Shown piece after piece: positions 49,230 to 61,705 of a DNA stretch of 64,000 nucleotides. The notes beneath the pieces were generated by a model that searched no databases, was not told the origin of the DNA, and saw only the letters and a program-made list of their open reading frames with translations. A program made the position numbers and the translations under genes. Numbering within the stretch: position 1 is the first letter of the stretch; the number at the start of each line of letters is the position of its first letter. Origin of the DNA: Gilliamella apicola (GTDB lineage: Bacteria; Pseudomonadota; Gammaproteobacteria; Enterobacterales; Orbaceae); assembly GCF_003202915.1 (NCBI RefSeq), contig NZ_QGLP01000004.1, positions 124,001 to 188,000 of the forward strand, in the 5' to 3' direction.

Positions 49230-50857
49230 TGGGATCTCAACGTAATATTTTAGTCATTGCTTTACTTTTTGTCTCTTTCCTTGTTTGGAGAGCTTGGGAA
49301 GACGATCATGCGCCAAAACCGCCAGTTGCTAACCAATTGACACAACAAATAGGTGAAGATAATTCACCGGCGGATTCTGCGCAAGGTAAAACAGTCGCAA
49401 TAAAATCTGATGTATTGTCATTAACGGTTAATACCTATGGTGGCGATGTACAAGCTGCCCAATTGTTGAAATACGAGCAGACTCTTCATTCAGGTACACC
49501 TTTCCAGCTATTAACCTCAACTCCGGATTTTATTTACATTGCTGAAAGTGGATTAACCGGCAAAGATGGTCCAGATAATGCTAGTCAAGGTTCAAAAAGA
49601 CCTGTGTATCAAACTGCTCAAACTGAGTATGTTTTAGCTGATGGTCAAGATGAGTTAAAGGTTCCACTTATCTATACAGTTAATGGCGCAACCTTTACTA
49701 AATATTACATCTTACATCGTGGTAATTATGCGATTGATGTACAGTATGAGGTAAATAACCAGAGCAAAAATCCTTTAGAAGTGTCAATGTATGGTCAGTT
49801 AAAACAAACAATTGAACTACCAAAAGATGCCGTTACTGAAGGCGGTGGCGGATTAGGGTTAAGCGCCTTCCGTGGTACAGCTTATTCTAGTGCGGACACC
49901 AATTATAGTAAATATAGTTTCGGTGATATTAAAGATAAAGCGTTGAGAGTTGAAACGAATACTGGTTGGATTGCCATGTTGCAACACTATTTTGCCTCTG
50001 CTTGGGTTCCGGCGCAGGGTCAAAATAATCTATTCTATTCACGTGCAACAGCTAATAACTCACAAGCAACAATTGGTTTTAAAGGTGAAACAACCGTTAT
50101 TCAACCTGGTAAAACACAATTAATTAATGCCAAACTATGGTTAGGCCCTGAAATTCAAAGTGAATTGAAAGAAACGGCTAATCATCTTGATTTAATCGTG
50201 GATTATGGTTGGTTATGGTTCTTATCTCAACCACTGTTTTATTTATTAAAATTTATCCATAGTTTTATTGGAAATTGGGGTTTCTCAATAATAGTTATCA
50301 CCTTTATTGTGCGAGGTATTTTATTCCCACTCACGCGAGCACAGTACCGTTCAATGGCCAAAATGAAGTTATTACAACCTCGTTTACAGGCACTAAAAGA
50401 GCGTTATGGTGATGATAGACAAAAAATGAGCATGGAAACCATGGCACTTTATAGACAAGAGAAAGTTAATCCTCTTGGCGGCTGTTTACCATTGTTGATC
50501 CAAATGCCGATCTTCTTGTCTCTATTTTATATGTTAGGTAACACGGTTGAGCTACGTCATGCACCATTTGCACTTTGGATCCATGACTTATCTGCACAAG
50601 ATCCATATTATATTTTCCCATTATTAATGGGGGCAACCATGTTCTTAATTCAGAAGATGTCACCAACTCCGGTTACCGATCCGTTACAACAAAAATTAAT
50701 GACTTATATGCCATTAATCTTTACGGTATTCTTTTTATGGTTCCCATCAGGTCTAGTTTTATACTATATCGTAAGTAACTTATTTACCATTGCACAGCAA
50801 CGTATAATTTACTGGGAGCTTGAGAAAAAAGGTCTTCATGAGAAGAAAAAGAAATAG
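49229..50857 (+). CDS. yidC: Membrane protein insertase YidC
   Basis: YidC inserts and folds inner-membrane proteins, alone or with SecYEG. The 542-residue protein has the first membrane segment (about residues 5-22), a large periplasmic beta-sandwich (about 55-340), and five C-terminal membrane helices. The conserved arginine of the hydrophilic groove lies in [17 protein letters not shown], and [13 protein letters not shown] follows. A terminator comes next; mnmE, the usual next gene, is absent. Confidence 0.97.
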   Translation: MGSQRNILVIALLFVSFLVWRAWEDDHAPKPPVANQLTQQIGEDNSPADSAQGKTVAIKSDVLSLTVNTYGGDVQAAQLLKYEQTLHSGTPFQLLTSTPDFIYIAESGLTGKDGPDNASQGSKRPVYQTAQTEYVLADGQDELKVPLIYTVNGATFTKYYILHRGNYAIDVQYEVNNQSKNPLEVSMYGQLKQTIELPKDAVTEGGGGLGLSAFRGTAYSSADTNYSKYSFGDIKDKALRVETNTGWIAMLQHYFASAWVPAQGQNNLFYSRATANNSQATIGFKGETTVIQPGKTQLINAKLWLGPEIQSELKETANHLDLIVDYGWLWFLSQPLFYLLKFIHSFIGNWGFSIIVITFIVRGILFPLTRAQYRSMAKMKLLQPRLQALKERYGDDRQKMSMETMALYRQEKVNPLGGCLPLLIQMPIFLSLFYMLGNTVELRHAPFALWIHDLSAQDPYYIFPLLMGATMFLIQKMSPTPVTDPLQQKLMTYMPLIFTVFFLWFPSGLVLYYIVSNLFTIAQQRIIYWELEKKGLHEKKKK

Positions 50858-50861
50858 TATT

Positions 50862-50893
50862 GATAAAAAGGAGGAGTAAAATCCTCCTTTTTA
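50862..50893 (+). terminator. Intrinsic terminator after yidC
   Basis: Eleven-bp stem AAAAAGGAGGA/TCCTCCTTTTT (50865-50875 with 50882-50892), loop of 6 bases, ending in T. Confidence 0.92.
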
Positions 50894-50919
50894 GTAGTTA
50901 ATTTTCGAGTATTGATGCG

Positions 50920-51720
50920 ATGAATATACAAAAACAATTTAATTTAGTTGGTAATGAAAAAGGTTACTGGTTCGTTAGCAAAAATGGACGATTATGGTTG
51001 CCTAATGGTGAGGTGCCTAATGGTGTTGCGAGTCAATTTGGTTTTACCAATAATTTAGCTCAATCAATCGGTGAATGGAATGGGCAAACTACATGGTTGA
51101 TTTGCCAAGAAATGCAAGATTCAATGGGTTCGATTAGACCTTTACTCAATATTGGAGATCAATCATTATTTAATATGGCTGGCAGGGCAGTACAGTTGTC
51201 AGAGTTTTATCGTTCTCATAAATATTGCGGCTATTGTGGTCATGAAATGTATATCAGTCAAACCGAATGGTGTTGTCTATGTGATCATTGTCAGCAACGT
51301 TATTACCCACAAATTTCACCATCCATTATTGTCGCTATTCGCAATAAAAATAAAATTTTATTGGCAAAACATGTAAGGCATAATCAAGATAATTTATATA
51401 CTGTATTAGCGGGTTTTACTGAAATTGGTGAAACCATGGAAATGACAGTTGCTCGTGAAGTGTATGAAGAGTCAAAGATAAAGATTAAAAATATTCGTTA
51501 TGTCGGTTCACAACCTTGGCCATTCCCTAACTCTATGATGATGGCTTATTTAGCTGATTACGAAAGTGGCGAAATTACCGTCGATAAAAACGAGTTGGTG
51601 GAAGCAAATTGGTATCACTATTCTCAATTACCAAAAATACCTGAGTATGGCACGATAGCAAGGCGTTTGATTGAAGATACCTTAATACTTTGCCGAGAAT
51701 ATGATGAATATGGTGAGTAA
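50920..51720 (+). CDS. nudC: NAD-capped RNA hydrolase NudC
   Basis: NudC removes NAD caps from RNA 5' ends and hydrolyses NADH. The 266-residue protein has the zinc ribbon CGYCGHEM with CCLCDHC (about residues 100-122), and the Nudix box [11 protein letters not shown]...REVYEESKI (about 167-190), followed by the NudC-specific [11 protein letters not shown] segment. In the Nudix box the last glycine of EExGU is lysine here; the metal-binding glutamates are intact. hemE, the usual next gene, is replaced by the converging hemB. Confidence 0.95.
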   Translation: MNIQKQFNLVGNEKGYWFVSKNGRLWLPNGEVPNGVASQFGFTNNLAQSIGEWNGQTTWLICQEMQDSMGSIRPLLNIGDQSLFNMAGRAVQLSEFYRSHKYCGYCGHEMYISQTEWCCLCDHCQQRYYPQISPSIIVAIRNKNKILLAKHVRHNQDNLYTVLAGFTEIGETMEMTVAREVYEESKIKIKNIRYVGSQPWPFPNSMMMAYLADYESGEITVDKNELVEANWYHYSQLPKIPEYGTIARRLIEDTLILCREYDEYGE

Positions 51721-51734
51721 AACTCATCATATTC
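51697..51734. terminator. Hairpin over the nudC stop codon
   Basis: An 11-bp inverted repeat GAATATGATGA/TCATCATATTC (51697-51707 with 51724-51734) spans the stop codon. No T-run follows, so this is either a weak terminator or an mRNA end-stabilising hairpin. Confidence 0.45.
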
Positions 51735-51870
51735 ACATTGTATAATAATTTATAGATATTCAAGGATTCTGATTAAGTTAATCGTACTAGAATCTTCACA
51801 TATTGCTGTATAAATAACATGAGTTTAGTCGTAAGTTGTCCACTGAACTCAAATTGAGTTAAAACTTTTA

Positions 51871-52914
<1,044 letters not shown>

Positions 52915-52980
52915 TTATTATCTGACTCAAGAACGAGATTAGCAAATAATTTATAGCAGCGTAATTATACGATATTTTAC

Positions 52981-53010
52981 TTTACAACTTATATGAAATA
53001 GAGGTAAAAT
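52981..53010 (+). promoter_or_regulatory. Candidate sigma-70 promoter for rpsU
   Basis: TTTACA (52981-52986) and TAAAAT (53005-53010) are 18 bases apart, 56 bases before the rpsU start. Fair match only. Confidence 0.45.
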
Positions 53011-53053
53011 TGCGCACTGATTTTTAGTCCCTAGTGATATTAACCAAATTTGA

Positions 53054-53281
<228 letters not shown>

Positions 53282-53330
53282 TATTTATACGGAAAATATA
53301 AATTCATTTATATTTTTAATATAAAATTTT

Positions 53331-53368
53331 AACAAGCCGTACCATGACTACGGCTTGTTGTCTTTGTG
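53331..53368 (+). terminator. Internal terminator between rpsU and dnaG
   Basis: An 11-bp perfect stem AACAAGCCGTA/TACGGCTTGTT (53331-53341 with 53349-53359), 7-base loop, followed by an imperfect T-rich stretch. Enterobacteria have a leaky terminator at this place that keeps primase low relative to S21. Confidence 0.8.
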
Positions 53369-53395
53369 TAATACCATAAATGGTTGAATTTTATC

Positions 53396-55177
53396 ATGAA
53401 AGGTCTTATTCCTCGCGATTTTATTTTAGATTTGCTTGCCCGCACCAATATTCTTGATGTGATAGGTAAGCGCGTTAAAATGAAAAAAAAGGGGAATAAT
53501 TATTTTGGTTGTTGCCCTTTTCATGATGAAAAAACCGCCTCTTTCTCATTAAGCGAAAAGAAACAAATTTACTACTGCTTTGGCTGTGGAGCTTCGGGTT
53601 CGGTAGTAAACTTCTTGATGCAATATGAGCGATTGTCTTTTCCTGAGGCTATTGAGGAAATCGCTAGTATGCAAGGCATTCGAGTTCCTTACACGGATAG
53701 CGAAAATAATCAAGCCGATCAATCAAAGCAAATTGAATCTCGTAATGTGCGTCGAGATCTTTACTCTTTGATGGCAAAGATAACGGATTTTTACCAACAG
53801 CAGTTAGCATTATCGACATCAGAGGATGCGCATCGCTATCTTGAACAACGTGGTTTAAATTCAGAAATCATCAGTAGATACAAAATAGGTTACGCACCTA
53901 ATGAATGGCGTTTAACTTCACAAAATGTGGTTAAAAGCAAAGAAGAATTAGCTTTATATGATCGTGCGGGTATGTTGGTTACTAGTGATAATGGTAATCA
54001 ATACGATCGATTTCGCGGACGTATAATGTTCCCAATTAGGGATAGACAAGGTAATGTTATCGCTTTTGGTGGTCGAACCATTATCAATGATTCAGCTAAA
54101 TATATTAATTCACCAGAAACGCCGATCTTTCATAAAGGTTTTCAATTATATGGTCTTTATGAAGCACAAGAAGTTAATCGTAATCCTGATAAATTAATTG
54201 TGGTTGAAGGCTATATGGATGTGGTTTCGCTAGCCCAATATGGTATTGACTATGCCGTTGCCGCACTAGGTACCTCAACATCTGAAGAACATATTAAATT
54301 GCTATTTAGGGCAACCGATTCAGTAATATTTAGTTATGATGGCGATAATGCCGGGCGAAATGCCGCATGGCGAGCGCTTAATGTATTGCTGCCATGTTTG
54401 ATTGATGGTAAAGAGATCACTTTTGCTTTTTTGCCTCAAGATGAAGATCCTGACAGCTTTGTGCGTAAAGTGGGTAAAGATGGCTTTGAAGATTATATAA
54501 ATAAAGCTTCTAACTTATCTGAGTTTTTGTTTGATGAGTTATTAAAACAAGTTGATTTGAAAACACCTGAAGGGAAAGCTAAATTGAGTTCACTTGCTTT
54601 ACCTTTGCTTGAACAAGTAAAGGCGAAAGTATTTAGACTGAATTTACTTCAAGAGTTAGGTCGTTATTTAGGATTACTTGATGTATCTCAAATAGAAAAA
54701 CTTATCGCGGCTAATCAAAATAAAGGTGAAAATACAACTATCGATTCTTCACCTTTGCCAAAGATGAAATTAACCACTATGCGGATTTTAATTGGTCTGT
54801 TACTCCAATATCCAAATCTAGCTAAAATAGTTTCAGATATCAATGTGATGCGACAAGTTAACTTGGCAGGAATTGAGATATTTATTGAGCTACTTGAATT
54901 ATGCCAACAATATCCAAATATTACTACAGCACAATTATTAACTGAATGTATTAACCGACCATATTATAAACAACTTAATCGGTTAGCAACATGGGAGTAC
55001 CATTACCAAGATGATGAGATAGAATCAATTTTTTCTCATACGTTAAAAGAGTTATATGATAATATACTCGCCCAAAGGCAAGATGAACTGATCGCAAAAG
55101 AGAGAGTCTCCGGATTAAGTACCGCAGAGAAAAAAGAATTAGCGACACTAATACTTGTTTTATCAAAAAAAGACTAA
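53396..55177 (+). CDS. dnaG: DNA primase DnaG
   Basis: DnaG makes the RNA primers for replication. The ATG at 53396 gives 593 residues starting MKGLIPRDFILDLLARTNI. In order: the CHC2 zinc domain (CCPFHDEKT...YYCFGCGASG, about residues 36-62), the TOPRIM core (VVEGYMDVV, about 265, and YDGDNAGR, about 310), and the C-terminal DnaB-binding domain. The ribosome site is poor, consistent with low expression; a TTG 12 bases upstream was not used. Confidence 0.97.
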   Translation: MKGLIPRDFILDLLARTNILDVIGKRVKMKKKGNNYFGCCPFHDEKTASFSLSEKKQIYYCFGCGASGSVVNFLMQYERLSFPEAIEEIASMQGIRVPYTDSENNQADQSKQIESRNVRRDLYSLMAKITDFYQQQLALSTSEDAHRYLEQRGLNSEIISRYKIGYAPNEWRLTSQNVVKSKEELALYDRAGMLVTSDNGNQYDRFRGRIMFPIRDRQGNVIAFGGRTIINDSAKYINSPETPIFHKGFQLYGLYEAQEVNRNPDKLIVVEGYMDVVSLAQYGIDYAVAALGTSTSEEHIKLLFRATDSVIFSYDGDNAGRNAAWRALNVLLPCLIDGKEITFAFLPQDEDPDSFVRKVGKDGFEDYINKASNLSEFLFDELLKQVDLKTPEGKAKLSSLALPLLEQVKAKVFRLNLLQELGRYLGLLDVSQIEKLIAANQNKGENTTIDSSPLPKMKLTTMRILIGLLLQYPNLAKIVSDINVMRQVNLAGIEIFIELLELCQQYPNITTAQLLTECINRPYYKQLNRLATWEYHYQDDEIESIFSHTLKELYDNILAQRQDELIAKERVSGLSTAEKKELATLILVLSKKD

Positions 55178-55258
55178 ATATAAAGGGTATGTGTAGAAAA
55201 ATAATTTTTGTTCTGCACATATAATATACATGACCGAATAACTAAATGGTGATACTTT

Positions 55259-57097
55259 ATGGAGCAAAATTCTCAATCACAGTTAAAACTCCTGATTATA
55301 CGGGGTAAGGAGCTGGGATACCTGACCTATGCTGACGTCAATGATCACTTGCCTGAAGAAATTATTGATTCAGATCAAATTGAAGATATTATTCAAATGA
55401 TCAATGATATGGGGATTCAAGTACTTGAAGAAGCCCCAGACTCAGATGAATTATTACTTTCTGATAATGTTCCAGATGAAGAGGCAGTTGAAGCAGCGAC
55501 AGCATTAGTTTTATCTAATGTAGAATCAGAGATAGGTCGAACTACTGACCCTGTGCGTATGTATATGCGTGAAATGGGTGCGGTTGAACTATTAACCCGT
55601 GAAGGCGAAATTGATATCGCAAAACGTATTGAAGATGGAATTAATCAAGTTCAAACCTCAGTATCTGAATACCCAGAAGCCATTACTTATCTTTTAGAAC
55701 AATATAATTTAGTTGAAAGCGGTGAAGTTCGCTTATCCGATCTCATCACTGGCTTTGTCGATCCTAATGCTGAAGAATCCGAAGAAGAACTTCCTGAAGA
55801 GTTGGAAGATGTTGAAGAGGATATTGACATTGACGATAGTGATGATGAAAGTGAAGAAGATAGCGACTCTTCAGCTGATGATGATGTTTCTATTGATCCT
55901 GAAGTAGCAAGAGCAAAATTTGCTGAACTACAAGAGCAACATGATAAAACTTCTGCGGCAATCAAAAAATATGGTCGTGCTCATAAAAAAGCACAACAAG
56001 AAATTGAAAATTTATCAGAAGTATTCAAACAATTCAGATTAGTAGCCAAGCAGTTTGACATTCTCGTTAATAACATGAGAAGCATGATGGATCGAGTAAG
56101 ATCACATGAACGAGTTATTATGCGAATCTGTGTTGAACAATGTAAAATGCCAAAGAAACAGTTTATGACGCATTTTACTGGTAATGAAAATAGCATGGAC
56201 TGGTATATAAAAGCGTCTACTAGTAAAAACGCATATGCCGCTAAATTAAAAGAGTTTGAATCGTCAATTGAAGAGCAAATTACTGCTTTACAAAAAATTG
56301 AAACAGAAACGAATCTCTCTATTGAGCAAATCAAAGATATTAATAGAAGAATGTCTATTGGCGAAGCTAAAGCACGACGTGCGAAGAAAGAGATGGTTGA
56401 AGCAAACTTACGTCTAGTAATTTCAATTGCTAAAAAATATACCAACCGTGGTTTACAGTTCCTAGACCTTATCCAAGAAGGTAATATTGGATTGATGAAA
56501 GCGGTTGATAAGTTTGAATATCGCCGAGGATATAAATTCTCGACTTATGCAACTTGGTGGATTAGACAAGCTATCACTCGTTCTATTGCTGACCAAGCAA
56601 GAACAATTCGTATCCCAGTGCATATGATTGAAACAATCAATAAACTAAATCGTATTTCTCGTCAAATGTTACAGGAAATTGGTCGTGAACCAACACCGGA
56701 AGAGTTATCTGAACGCATGCAAATGCCGGAAGAAAAAATTCGTAAGGTATTAAAAATCGCCAAAGAACCAATTTCAATGGAAACACCAGTTGGTGATGAT
56801 GAAGATTCACATTTAGGTGATTTTATTGAGGATACTGCACTTGAGCAACCATTAGATGCAGCGACATCTGAAAGTTTGCGTAGCGCAACGCGTGATATTT
56901 TATCTGGTTTAACACCACGTGAAGCAAAAGTCTTACGTATGCGATTCGGTATAGATATGAATACCGACCATACGCTTGAAGAAGTCGGTAAACAATTTGA
57001 TGTAACGCGTGAGCGTATTCGTCAAATTGAGGCTAAAGCATTACGTAAATTACGTCATCCTAGCCGATCTGATGTCCTTCGAAGTTTCTTAGAATAA
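55259..57097 (+). CDS. rpoD: RNA polymerase primary sigma factor RpoD (sigma-70)
   Basis: RpoD directs RNA polymerase to housekeeping promoters. The 612-residue protein has region 1.1 ([20 protein letters not shown]), region 1.2 with [16 protein letters not shown], a very acidic non-conserved stretch (about residues 175-215), region 2 with [20 protein letters not shown] and [20 protein letters not shown], and regions 3 and 4 ending in the helix-turn-helix ([20 protein letters not shown]). It is the last gene of rpsU-dnaG-rpoD, with a strong terminator after it. Confidence 0.98.
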   Translation: MEQNSQSQLKLLIIRGKELGYLTYADVNDHLPEEIIDSDQIEDIIQMINDMGIQVLEEAPDSDELLLSDNVPDEEAVEAATALVLSNVESEIGRTTDPVRMYMREMGAVELLTREGEIDIAKRIEDGINQVQTSVSEYPEAITYLLEQYNLVESGEVRLSDLITGFVDPNAEESEEELPEELEDVEEDIDIDDSDDESEEDSDSSADDDVSIDPEVARAKFAELQEQHDKTSAAIKKYGRAHKKAQQEIENLSEVFKQFRLVAKQFDILVNNMRSMMDRVRSHERVIMRICVEQCKMPKKQFMTHFTGNENSMDWYIKASTSKNAYAAKLKEFESSIEEQITALQKIETETNLSIEQIKDINRRMSIGEAKARRAKKEMVEANLRLVISIAKKYTNRGLQFLDLIQEGNIGLMKAVDKFEYRRGYKFSTYATWWIRQAITRSIADQARTIRIPVHMIETINKLNRISRQMLQEIGREPTPEELSERMQMPEEKIRKVLKIAKEPISMETPVGDDEDSHLGDFIEDTALEQPLDAATSESLRSATRDILSGLTPREAKVLRMRFGIDMNTDHTLEEVGKQFDVTRERIRQIEAKALRKLRHPSRSDVLRSFLE

Positions 57098-57112
57098 TTT
57101 ATATTTGCAGAT

Positions 57113-57142
57113 ACATCGCCACTTTTGTGGCGATTTTTTTAT
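57113..57142 (+). terminator. Intrinsic terminator after rpoD
   Basis: Eight-bp stem ATCGCCAC/GTGGCGAT (57115-57122 with 57127-57134), TTTT loop, then a run of T. Confidence 0.93.
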
Positions 57143-57162
57143 TAACTAATCAAACGACTATC

Positions 57163-58134
57163 ATGAATATACTTCAACGCTTTAAAATTGATTCATTCTT
57201 GCTGATTTTGATTTGTGTTGTGACTACAGCAACTATTTTTCCATGTGAAGGAGAAGCAAAAGTTATTTTTGAAAATCTTACCACTTTTGCTATAGGTCTA
57301 TTGTTTTTTATGCATGGAGCAAAACTGTCGTTTGAGGCGATCATTCTCGGCATTAAAAATTGGCGGTTGCATCTATTAATCTTCATTATTACTTTCGTCG
57401 TATTCCCGATTTTAGGTGTGATGATGCAATTGCTCGTCCCCACTTTTTTATCAGAAGATCTTTATCTAGGCTTTGTTTATCTTTGTGTCCTACCGGCTAC
57501 AGTTCAGTCGGCAATTGCCTTTACATCAATTGCAAAAGGCAATGTCGCTGCTGCAATTTGTAGCGCATCGGCATCTACATTGTTAGGTGTATTTCTTACA
57601 CCGGTATTAGTGGGTGTGTTAATGCACACGCAAGCTGCTGAATCGATGAATATATTAGATGCCATTGAATCTATTATGCTTAAACTGATGTTGCCATTTA
57701 TTATCGGTCATTTATCGAGGCGTTTTATTGGCAAATGGGTTGATAAGTACAAAAGTGTGATTTCCAAAACTGACCGTATATCAATATTATTAGTTGTCTA
57801 TGTCGCTTTTAGTGATGCAGTTGTGAATGGTATTTGGTCTAAAGTCAGTTGGTTATCTCTTGTAGAGATCATTGTTTATTCAATAATTTTATTAACAATT
57901 GTGTTATTGATTACGACCTATAGCTCACGATTATTGGGTTTTAGTAAAGAAGATGAAATTACCATCGTATTTTGTGGTTCTAAAAAAAGTTTAGCCAGTG
58001 GTATACCAATGGCTAGTGTAATCTTTCCTATGTCGATAACAGGAATAATAATCTTACCGCTAATGATTTTCCATCAAGTACAATTAATGATCTGTGCTGT
58101 TTTAGCTTCTCATTACGCGAAGCGAAAAATGTAA
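57163..58134 (+). CDS. Bile acid:sodium symporter-family membrane protein (YfeH-like)
   Basis: The ATG at 57163 gives 323 residues with about ten membrane segments in the SBF-like (YfeH) arrangement. [13 protein letters not shown] (about residue 50), [18 protein letters not shown] (about 113-130) and [15 protein letters not shown] (about 275-290) are the conserved sodium- and substrate-binding regions of this family. The substrate is unknown. A GTG start at 57127 lies inside the rpoD terminator and was rejected. pitA follows 68 bases later. Confidence 0.85.
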   Translation: MNILQRFKIDSFLLILICVVTTATIFPCEGEAKVIFENLTTFAIGLLFFMHGAKLSFEAIILGIKNWRLHLLIFIITFVVFPILGVMMQLLVPTFLSEDLYLGFVYLCVLPATVQSAIAFTSIAKGNVAAAICSASASTLLGVFLTPVLVGVLMHTQAAESMNILDAIESIMLKLMLPFIIGHLSRRFIGKWVDKYKSVISKTDRISILLVVYVAFSDAVVNGIWSKVSWLSLVEIIVYSIILLTIVLLITTYSSRLLGFSKEDEITIVFCGSKKSLASGIPMASVIFPMSITGIIILPLMIFHQVQLMICAVLASHYAKRKM

Positions 58135-58202
58135 AAATTGTTTTGCTCATTAGGTTATTCTCAAGGATAATAGAGCCGCTATTAACAACAGAAAGATATA
58201 TT

Positions 58203-59717
58203 ATGTTTCATCTATTTGCTGATTTAGACTTTTCCACCATTATATTATTAGTTTTAGCACTATTTTTTGTTCTTTTTTATGAGGCAATTAATGGATTTCA
58301 TGACACCGCAAATGCTGTTGCGACAGTAATATATACTCGAGCATTAAAAGAACAACTTGCTGTTTTTATGGCTGGTATGTTCAACTTTTTTGGGGTATTA
58401 CTTGGTGGACTTAGTGTTGCTTATGCAATTGTTCATCTTTTACCTACAGATTTATTACTGAATGTAAGTTCTGCTCATGGACTGGCAATGGTATTCTCAA
58501 TTTTATTTGCCGCGATTATCTGGAATTTAGGTACTTGGTATGTAGGTATCCCTGCTTCTAGTTCCCACACGCTGATTGGTGCCATTATTGGTGTCGCATT
58601 GGCTAATGCCTTTATTATGGATACGTCTATCATTGAGGCACTTAATATTCCGAAAATGATACAAATCTTTTTATCATTAATTATTTCACCTATCGTTGGT
58701 TTGGTTATAGCTGGCTTAATGATTTTTTTATTACGCAAATATTGGACTCGTAAAGGACAAGGTAAAAAACGTAGTAAAAAAAGAGAACGAATTTTTATGA
58801 CGCCAGAACAGCGTGAAAAACTATATGGTAAAAAGAAACCGCCATTTTGGATTCGTATAATGCTTATTATTTCAGCTGCTGGCGTAAGTTTCTCGCACGG
58901 CGCAAATGATGGGCAAAAAGGGATTGGTTTATTGATGCTAGTTTTGATGGGGATTGCACCGGCTGGTTTTATTGTTAACATGGGTGCATCAACCTATGAG
59001 ATTACTAATACCAGAAATGCGATTCATAATATTCAAGAGTACTTCATCTCTCATAATGAAGATCTTAATTCAGTAATTGGTAAACAATCAGCGGTAGAAA
59101 CAGCAATCCCAGAAAATGATTTAAATAAATATCATTGTGATTATTCAAAATCATTTATTACCTTGGGTATTGCTAATAGTCTATTTAACAAAATCAATGA
59201 TTATGACTCGCTTAATGTTGACCAACGTTCACAAGCTAGACGTATTTTATTATGTTTATCTGATACCGTATCGCATGTAGCTAAACAACCCAATATATCT
59301 AATAAAGATAAGCAGTATTTAAAATCATTAAATAATGATTTATTAAAAACAGTCGAATATGCACCAATTTGGATAATTATCGGGGTAGCTTCGGCGCTTG
59401 CGGTAGGAACAATGATTGGTTGGCGACGTGTAGCTATCACTATTGGTGAAAAGATAGGTAAAAAAGGGATGACTTATGCACAAGGAGTTTCGGCGCAAAT
59501 AACTACGGCGTTATCTATTGGTATAGCAAGTTATACCGGAATGCCGGTATCGACAACGCAAGTTCTTTCTTCATCGGTTGCAGGAACCATGATTGTCGAT
59601 GGTGGAGGAGTACAAAGTAAAACGATTAAAAATATCGCACTTACTTGGGTTCTTACTTTGCCGATTTCAATATTGTTATCTGGGTCACTTTTTTGGCTTG
59701 CTCAAAAATTAATTTAG
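58203..59717 (+). CDS. pitA: Low-affinity inorganic phosphate transporter PitA
   Basis: PitA is a proton-coupled carrier of metal-phosphate complexes in the inner membrane. The ATG at 58203 gives 504 residues starting [11 protein letters not shown], as in the enterobacterial protein. Both copies of the PiT signature are visible: [15 protein letters not shown] with [12 protein letters not shown] in the N-terminal half, and [12 protein letters not shown] with [13 protein letters not shown] in the C-terminal half, separated by a hydrophilic loop (about residues 300-400). uspA follows, an order also seen in enterobacteria (with uspB between). Confidence 0.96.
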   Translation: MFHLFADLDFSTIILLVLALFFVLFYEAINGFHDTANAVATVIYTRALKEQLAVFMAGMFNFFGVLLGGLSVAYAIVHLLPTDLLLNVSSAHGLAMVFSILFAAIIWNLGTWYVGIPASSSHTLIGAIIGVALANAFIMDTSIIEALNIPKMIQIFLSLIISPIVGLVIAGLMIFLLRKYWTRKGQGKKRSKKRERIFMTPEQREKLYGKKKPPFWIRIMLIISAAGVSFSHGANDGQKGIGLLMLVLMGIAPAGFIVNMGASTYEITNTRNAIHNIQEYFISHNEDLNSVIGKQSAVETAIPENDLNKYHCDYSKSFITLGIANSLFNKINDYDSLNVDQRSQARRILLCLSDTVSHVAKQPNISNKDKQYLKSLNNDLLKTVEYAPIWIIIGVASALAVGTMIGWRRVAITIGEKIGKKGMTYAQGVSAQITTALSIGIASYTGMPVSTTQVLSSSVAGTMIVDGGGVQSKTIKNIALTWVLTLPISILLSGSLFWLAQKLI

Positions 59718-59781
59718 TAGTAAAAAGGAAGTATAAAACTTTAGTTTAATTAGAGCATCAAAATAGGAAGGAGTAGATATT

Positions 59782-60234
59782 ATGGCTTATAAACATATTT
59801 TAGTCGCAGTGGATTTATCACCTGAAAGTGAAGTTCTTGTTGAAAAAGCAGTCTCTATGGCTAGACCATATAATGCTCAAATATCACTCATTCATGTGGG
59901 TATTAACTATTCCGATCTTTATACTGGTTTAGTTGATATTAATATGAATGATATGAAAGATCGCATTAATGAAGATGCTCATATCGCATTGAATAAATTA
60001 GCGGCTGATGCAGGTTATCCAATTGCACATACTCTTTCTGGTAATGGTGAATTTGGACAAGTATTAATTGAAGCTATTCATGAATATGGTGCAGATCTGG
60101 TTGTTTGTGGTCATCACCAAGATTTTTGGAGTAAATTAATGTCTTCAGCTCGTCAATTAATCAACAATACCCATATTGATACGTTGATTGTTCCTTTGAA
60201 AGATGATGAGTCATCCGAAGAACCATCTAAATGA
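59782..60234 (+). CDS. uspA: Universal stress protein A
   Basis: UspA is a cytosolic dimeric stress protein induced by growth arrest. The 150-residue protein is close to the enterobacterial Usp[37 protein letters not shown], and [21 protein letters not shown] good AAGGAG ribosome site precedes the ATG, and a strong terminator follows. uspB, usually between pitA and uspA, is absent. Confidence 0.96.
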   Translation: MAYKHILVAVDLSPESEVLVEKAVSMARPYNAQISLIHVGINYSDLYTGLVDINMNDMKDRINEDAHIALNKLAADAGYPIAHTLSGNGEFGQVLIEAIHEYGADLVVCGHHQDFWSKLMSSARQLINNTHIDTLIVPLKDDESSEEPSK

Positions 60235-60245
60235 AATATACGATA

Positions 60246-60273
60246 TCAACCCGCTTCTTAGCGGGTTTTTTTT
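60246..60273 (+). terminator. Intrinsic terminator after uspA
   Basis: Stem AACCCGCT/AGCGGGTT (60248-60255 with 60260-60267), TCTT loop, followed by eight T. Confidence 0.93.
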
Positions 60274-60413
60274 AGGTTATGCAAAAAAAATTTACCAATA
60301 TTTAGGCTATCAAGCTAATTGAAAATATTTTGCCACTTCACTTATGGTTGTTTTCTTTCCATATCACAAAGGTATACTCATATAACTACCAAGAGTATAA
60401 AAGGAGAATGAAT

Positions 60414-61166
60414 ATGAATATTGTTTTGGTTACTGGCGCTTCATCTGGATTTGGACAAGCTATTTGTCGAAAACTTATTGCAGATGGTTATAAAGTAATT
60501 GGTGCAGCAAGACGACTTGATAAATTACAAAAACTGGCACAAGAGTTAGGAGATAACTTTTTACCTTTAACGCTAGATGTTAGCAAAAAAGACTCTGTTG
60601 AAACAATTTTATTACAACTACCTAAAGAATTTCAGCCTATTGATATATTAATTAACAATGCCGGATTAGCTTTAGGTTTAGAACCCGCATATGAAGCAGA
60701 CTACAATGATTGGCAAACAATGATTGAAACTAATGTCGTAGGGTTAGTTCATTTAACCCATCAAATTTTACCAGGAATGGTTGAACGTAATAATGGTTAC
60801 ATCATTAATCTTGGATCTGTTGCGGGTACTTATCCTTACAAAGGTGGTAATGTTTATGGTGCTTCCAAAGCGTTCGTTAAACAATTTAGTGCTAATCTAA
60901 GAACAGATTTATTAGGTAAAAAGGTCAGAGTAACAAACATTGAACCAGGATTGTGTGGAGGAACCGAATTTTCAAATGTGCGATTCCATGGTAATGCCGA
61001 ACAAGCAGCTGCAGTGTATAAAGATGTGGACTTTATCACTCCAGAAGATATCGCTAATACTGTCTCATGGTTAGTGAATACGCCAAGTCATTTTAATGTC
61101 AATTCAATTGAAATTATGCCGGTGGCACAAGCCTCGGCAGGTTTAGCTGTTTGTAAAGGTGTTTAA
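60414..61166 (+). CDS. ydfG: NADP-dependent 3-hydroxy acid dehydrogenase YdfG
   Basis: YdfG is a cytosolic short-chain dehydrogenase that oxidises L-allo-threonine and other 3-hydroxy acids and reduces malonic semialdehyde. The ATG at 60414, seven bases after AAGGAG, gives 250 residues starting MNIVLVTGASSGFG; an ATG at 60408 is too close to the ribosome site. Motifs are the cofactor loop TGASSGFG, AARRL (Arg for NADP), NNAG, catalytic YGASK and EPGLCGGTEFSNVRFHG, the last being diagnostic for this branch. Confidence 0.93.
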   Translation: MNIVLVTGASSGFGQAICRKLIADGYKVIGAARRLDKLQKLAQELGDNFLPLTLDVSKKDSVETILLQLPKEFQPIDILINNAGLALGLEPAYEADYNDWQTMIETNVVGLVHLTHQILPGMVERNNGYIINLGSVAGTYPYKGGNVYGASKAFVKQFSANLRTDLLGKKVRVTNIEPGLCGGTEFSNVRFHGNAEQAAAVYKDVDFITPEDIANTVSWLVNTPSHFNVNSIEIMPVAQASAGLAVCKGV

Positions 61167-61307
61167 ACAAAAATTCAAAAAATTTAATAATATCAATACT
61201 CTAAATGAAATAAATGAAAAAAATAGGATTGTTAAACAAAATAGACTTGCACTTATGTTAATGGATTGCTATTCTTTTCGCTTGTGATTTTGATTGAGGT
61301 TTTAGCA

Positions 61308-61637
61308 ATGACATTTTCTGAAGTAACAAAAACATTTGCGACAAGCTTGCCTGGTACCGATTCGTACGTAAAACTACGTAAGGCTATGAGGACATTAATC
61401 CAAGAAGATCCAAGTAACGCAGCCGTTTACTTTTTGATTTTTGGGTTTGCACGCACTTATGTCATGTTATATGAAGATCAGGAGGTTTCACCACAATTTG
61501 CTGAAGACAATCAAAAATTAATGTTATCGTATCTCAATATACTTGATGAAGCATTACAAAAACGAAATGCTGAAAGTATCTATCAAGCATTAAACAAAGT
61601 AGTCAATGAATACGAAAACAGCAAAAAGGTATTTTAG
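61308..61637 (+). CDS. Conserved-looking small protein of unknown function
   Basis: The ATG at 61308, ten bases after GAGG, gives 109 residues. The protein is mostly helical, has no signal peptide and contains one short hydrophobic stretch (AAVYFLIFGFARTYVMLY, about residues 38-55) that could be a buried helix or a weak membrane segment. I recognise no family. It has its own good terminator, which supports it as a real gene. An in-frame upstream start at 61266 would add a hydrophobic lead but lacks a ribosome site. Confidence 0.7.
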   Translation: MTFSEVTKTFATSLPGTDSYVKLRKAMRTLIQEDPSNAAVYFLIFGFARTYVMLYEDQEVSPQFAEDNQKLMLSYLNILDEALQKRNAESIYQALNKVVNEYENSKKVF

Positions 61638-61644
61638 TTATTTA

Positions 61645-61676
61645 CAGCCTGACATGAAAATGTCGGGCTGTTTTGT
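61645..61676 (+). terminator. Intrinsic terminator after the 109-residue gene
   Basis: Eleven-pair stem (61645-61655 with 61660-61670, one T-G pair), GAAA tetraloop, then TTTTG. Confidence 0.88.
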
Positions 61677-61705
61677 TTAGAGTTTATTTTAGGAAAAATA
61701 ATAAA

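Noticed and set aside
55981-56445. 154-codon open frame opposite rpoD
   Set aside because: Antisense to conserved rpoD sequence; composition reflects the complementary strand and no independent signals are seen.
57127-57162. GTG start for the YfeH-like gene
   Set aside because: The GTG and following codons are the right arm and T-run of the rpoD terminator. The family-like N-terminus begins at ATG 57163.
58475-58981. 168-codon open frame opposite pitA
   Set aside because: Antisense to conserved membrane helices of pitA; no ribosome site and no recognisable family.
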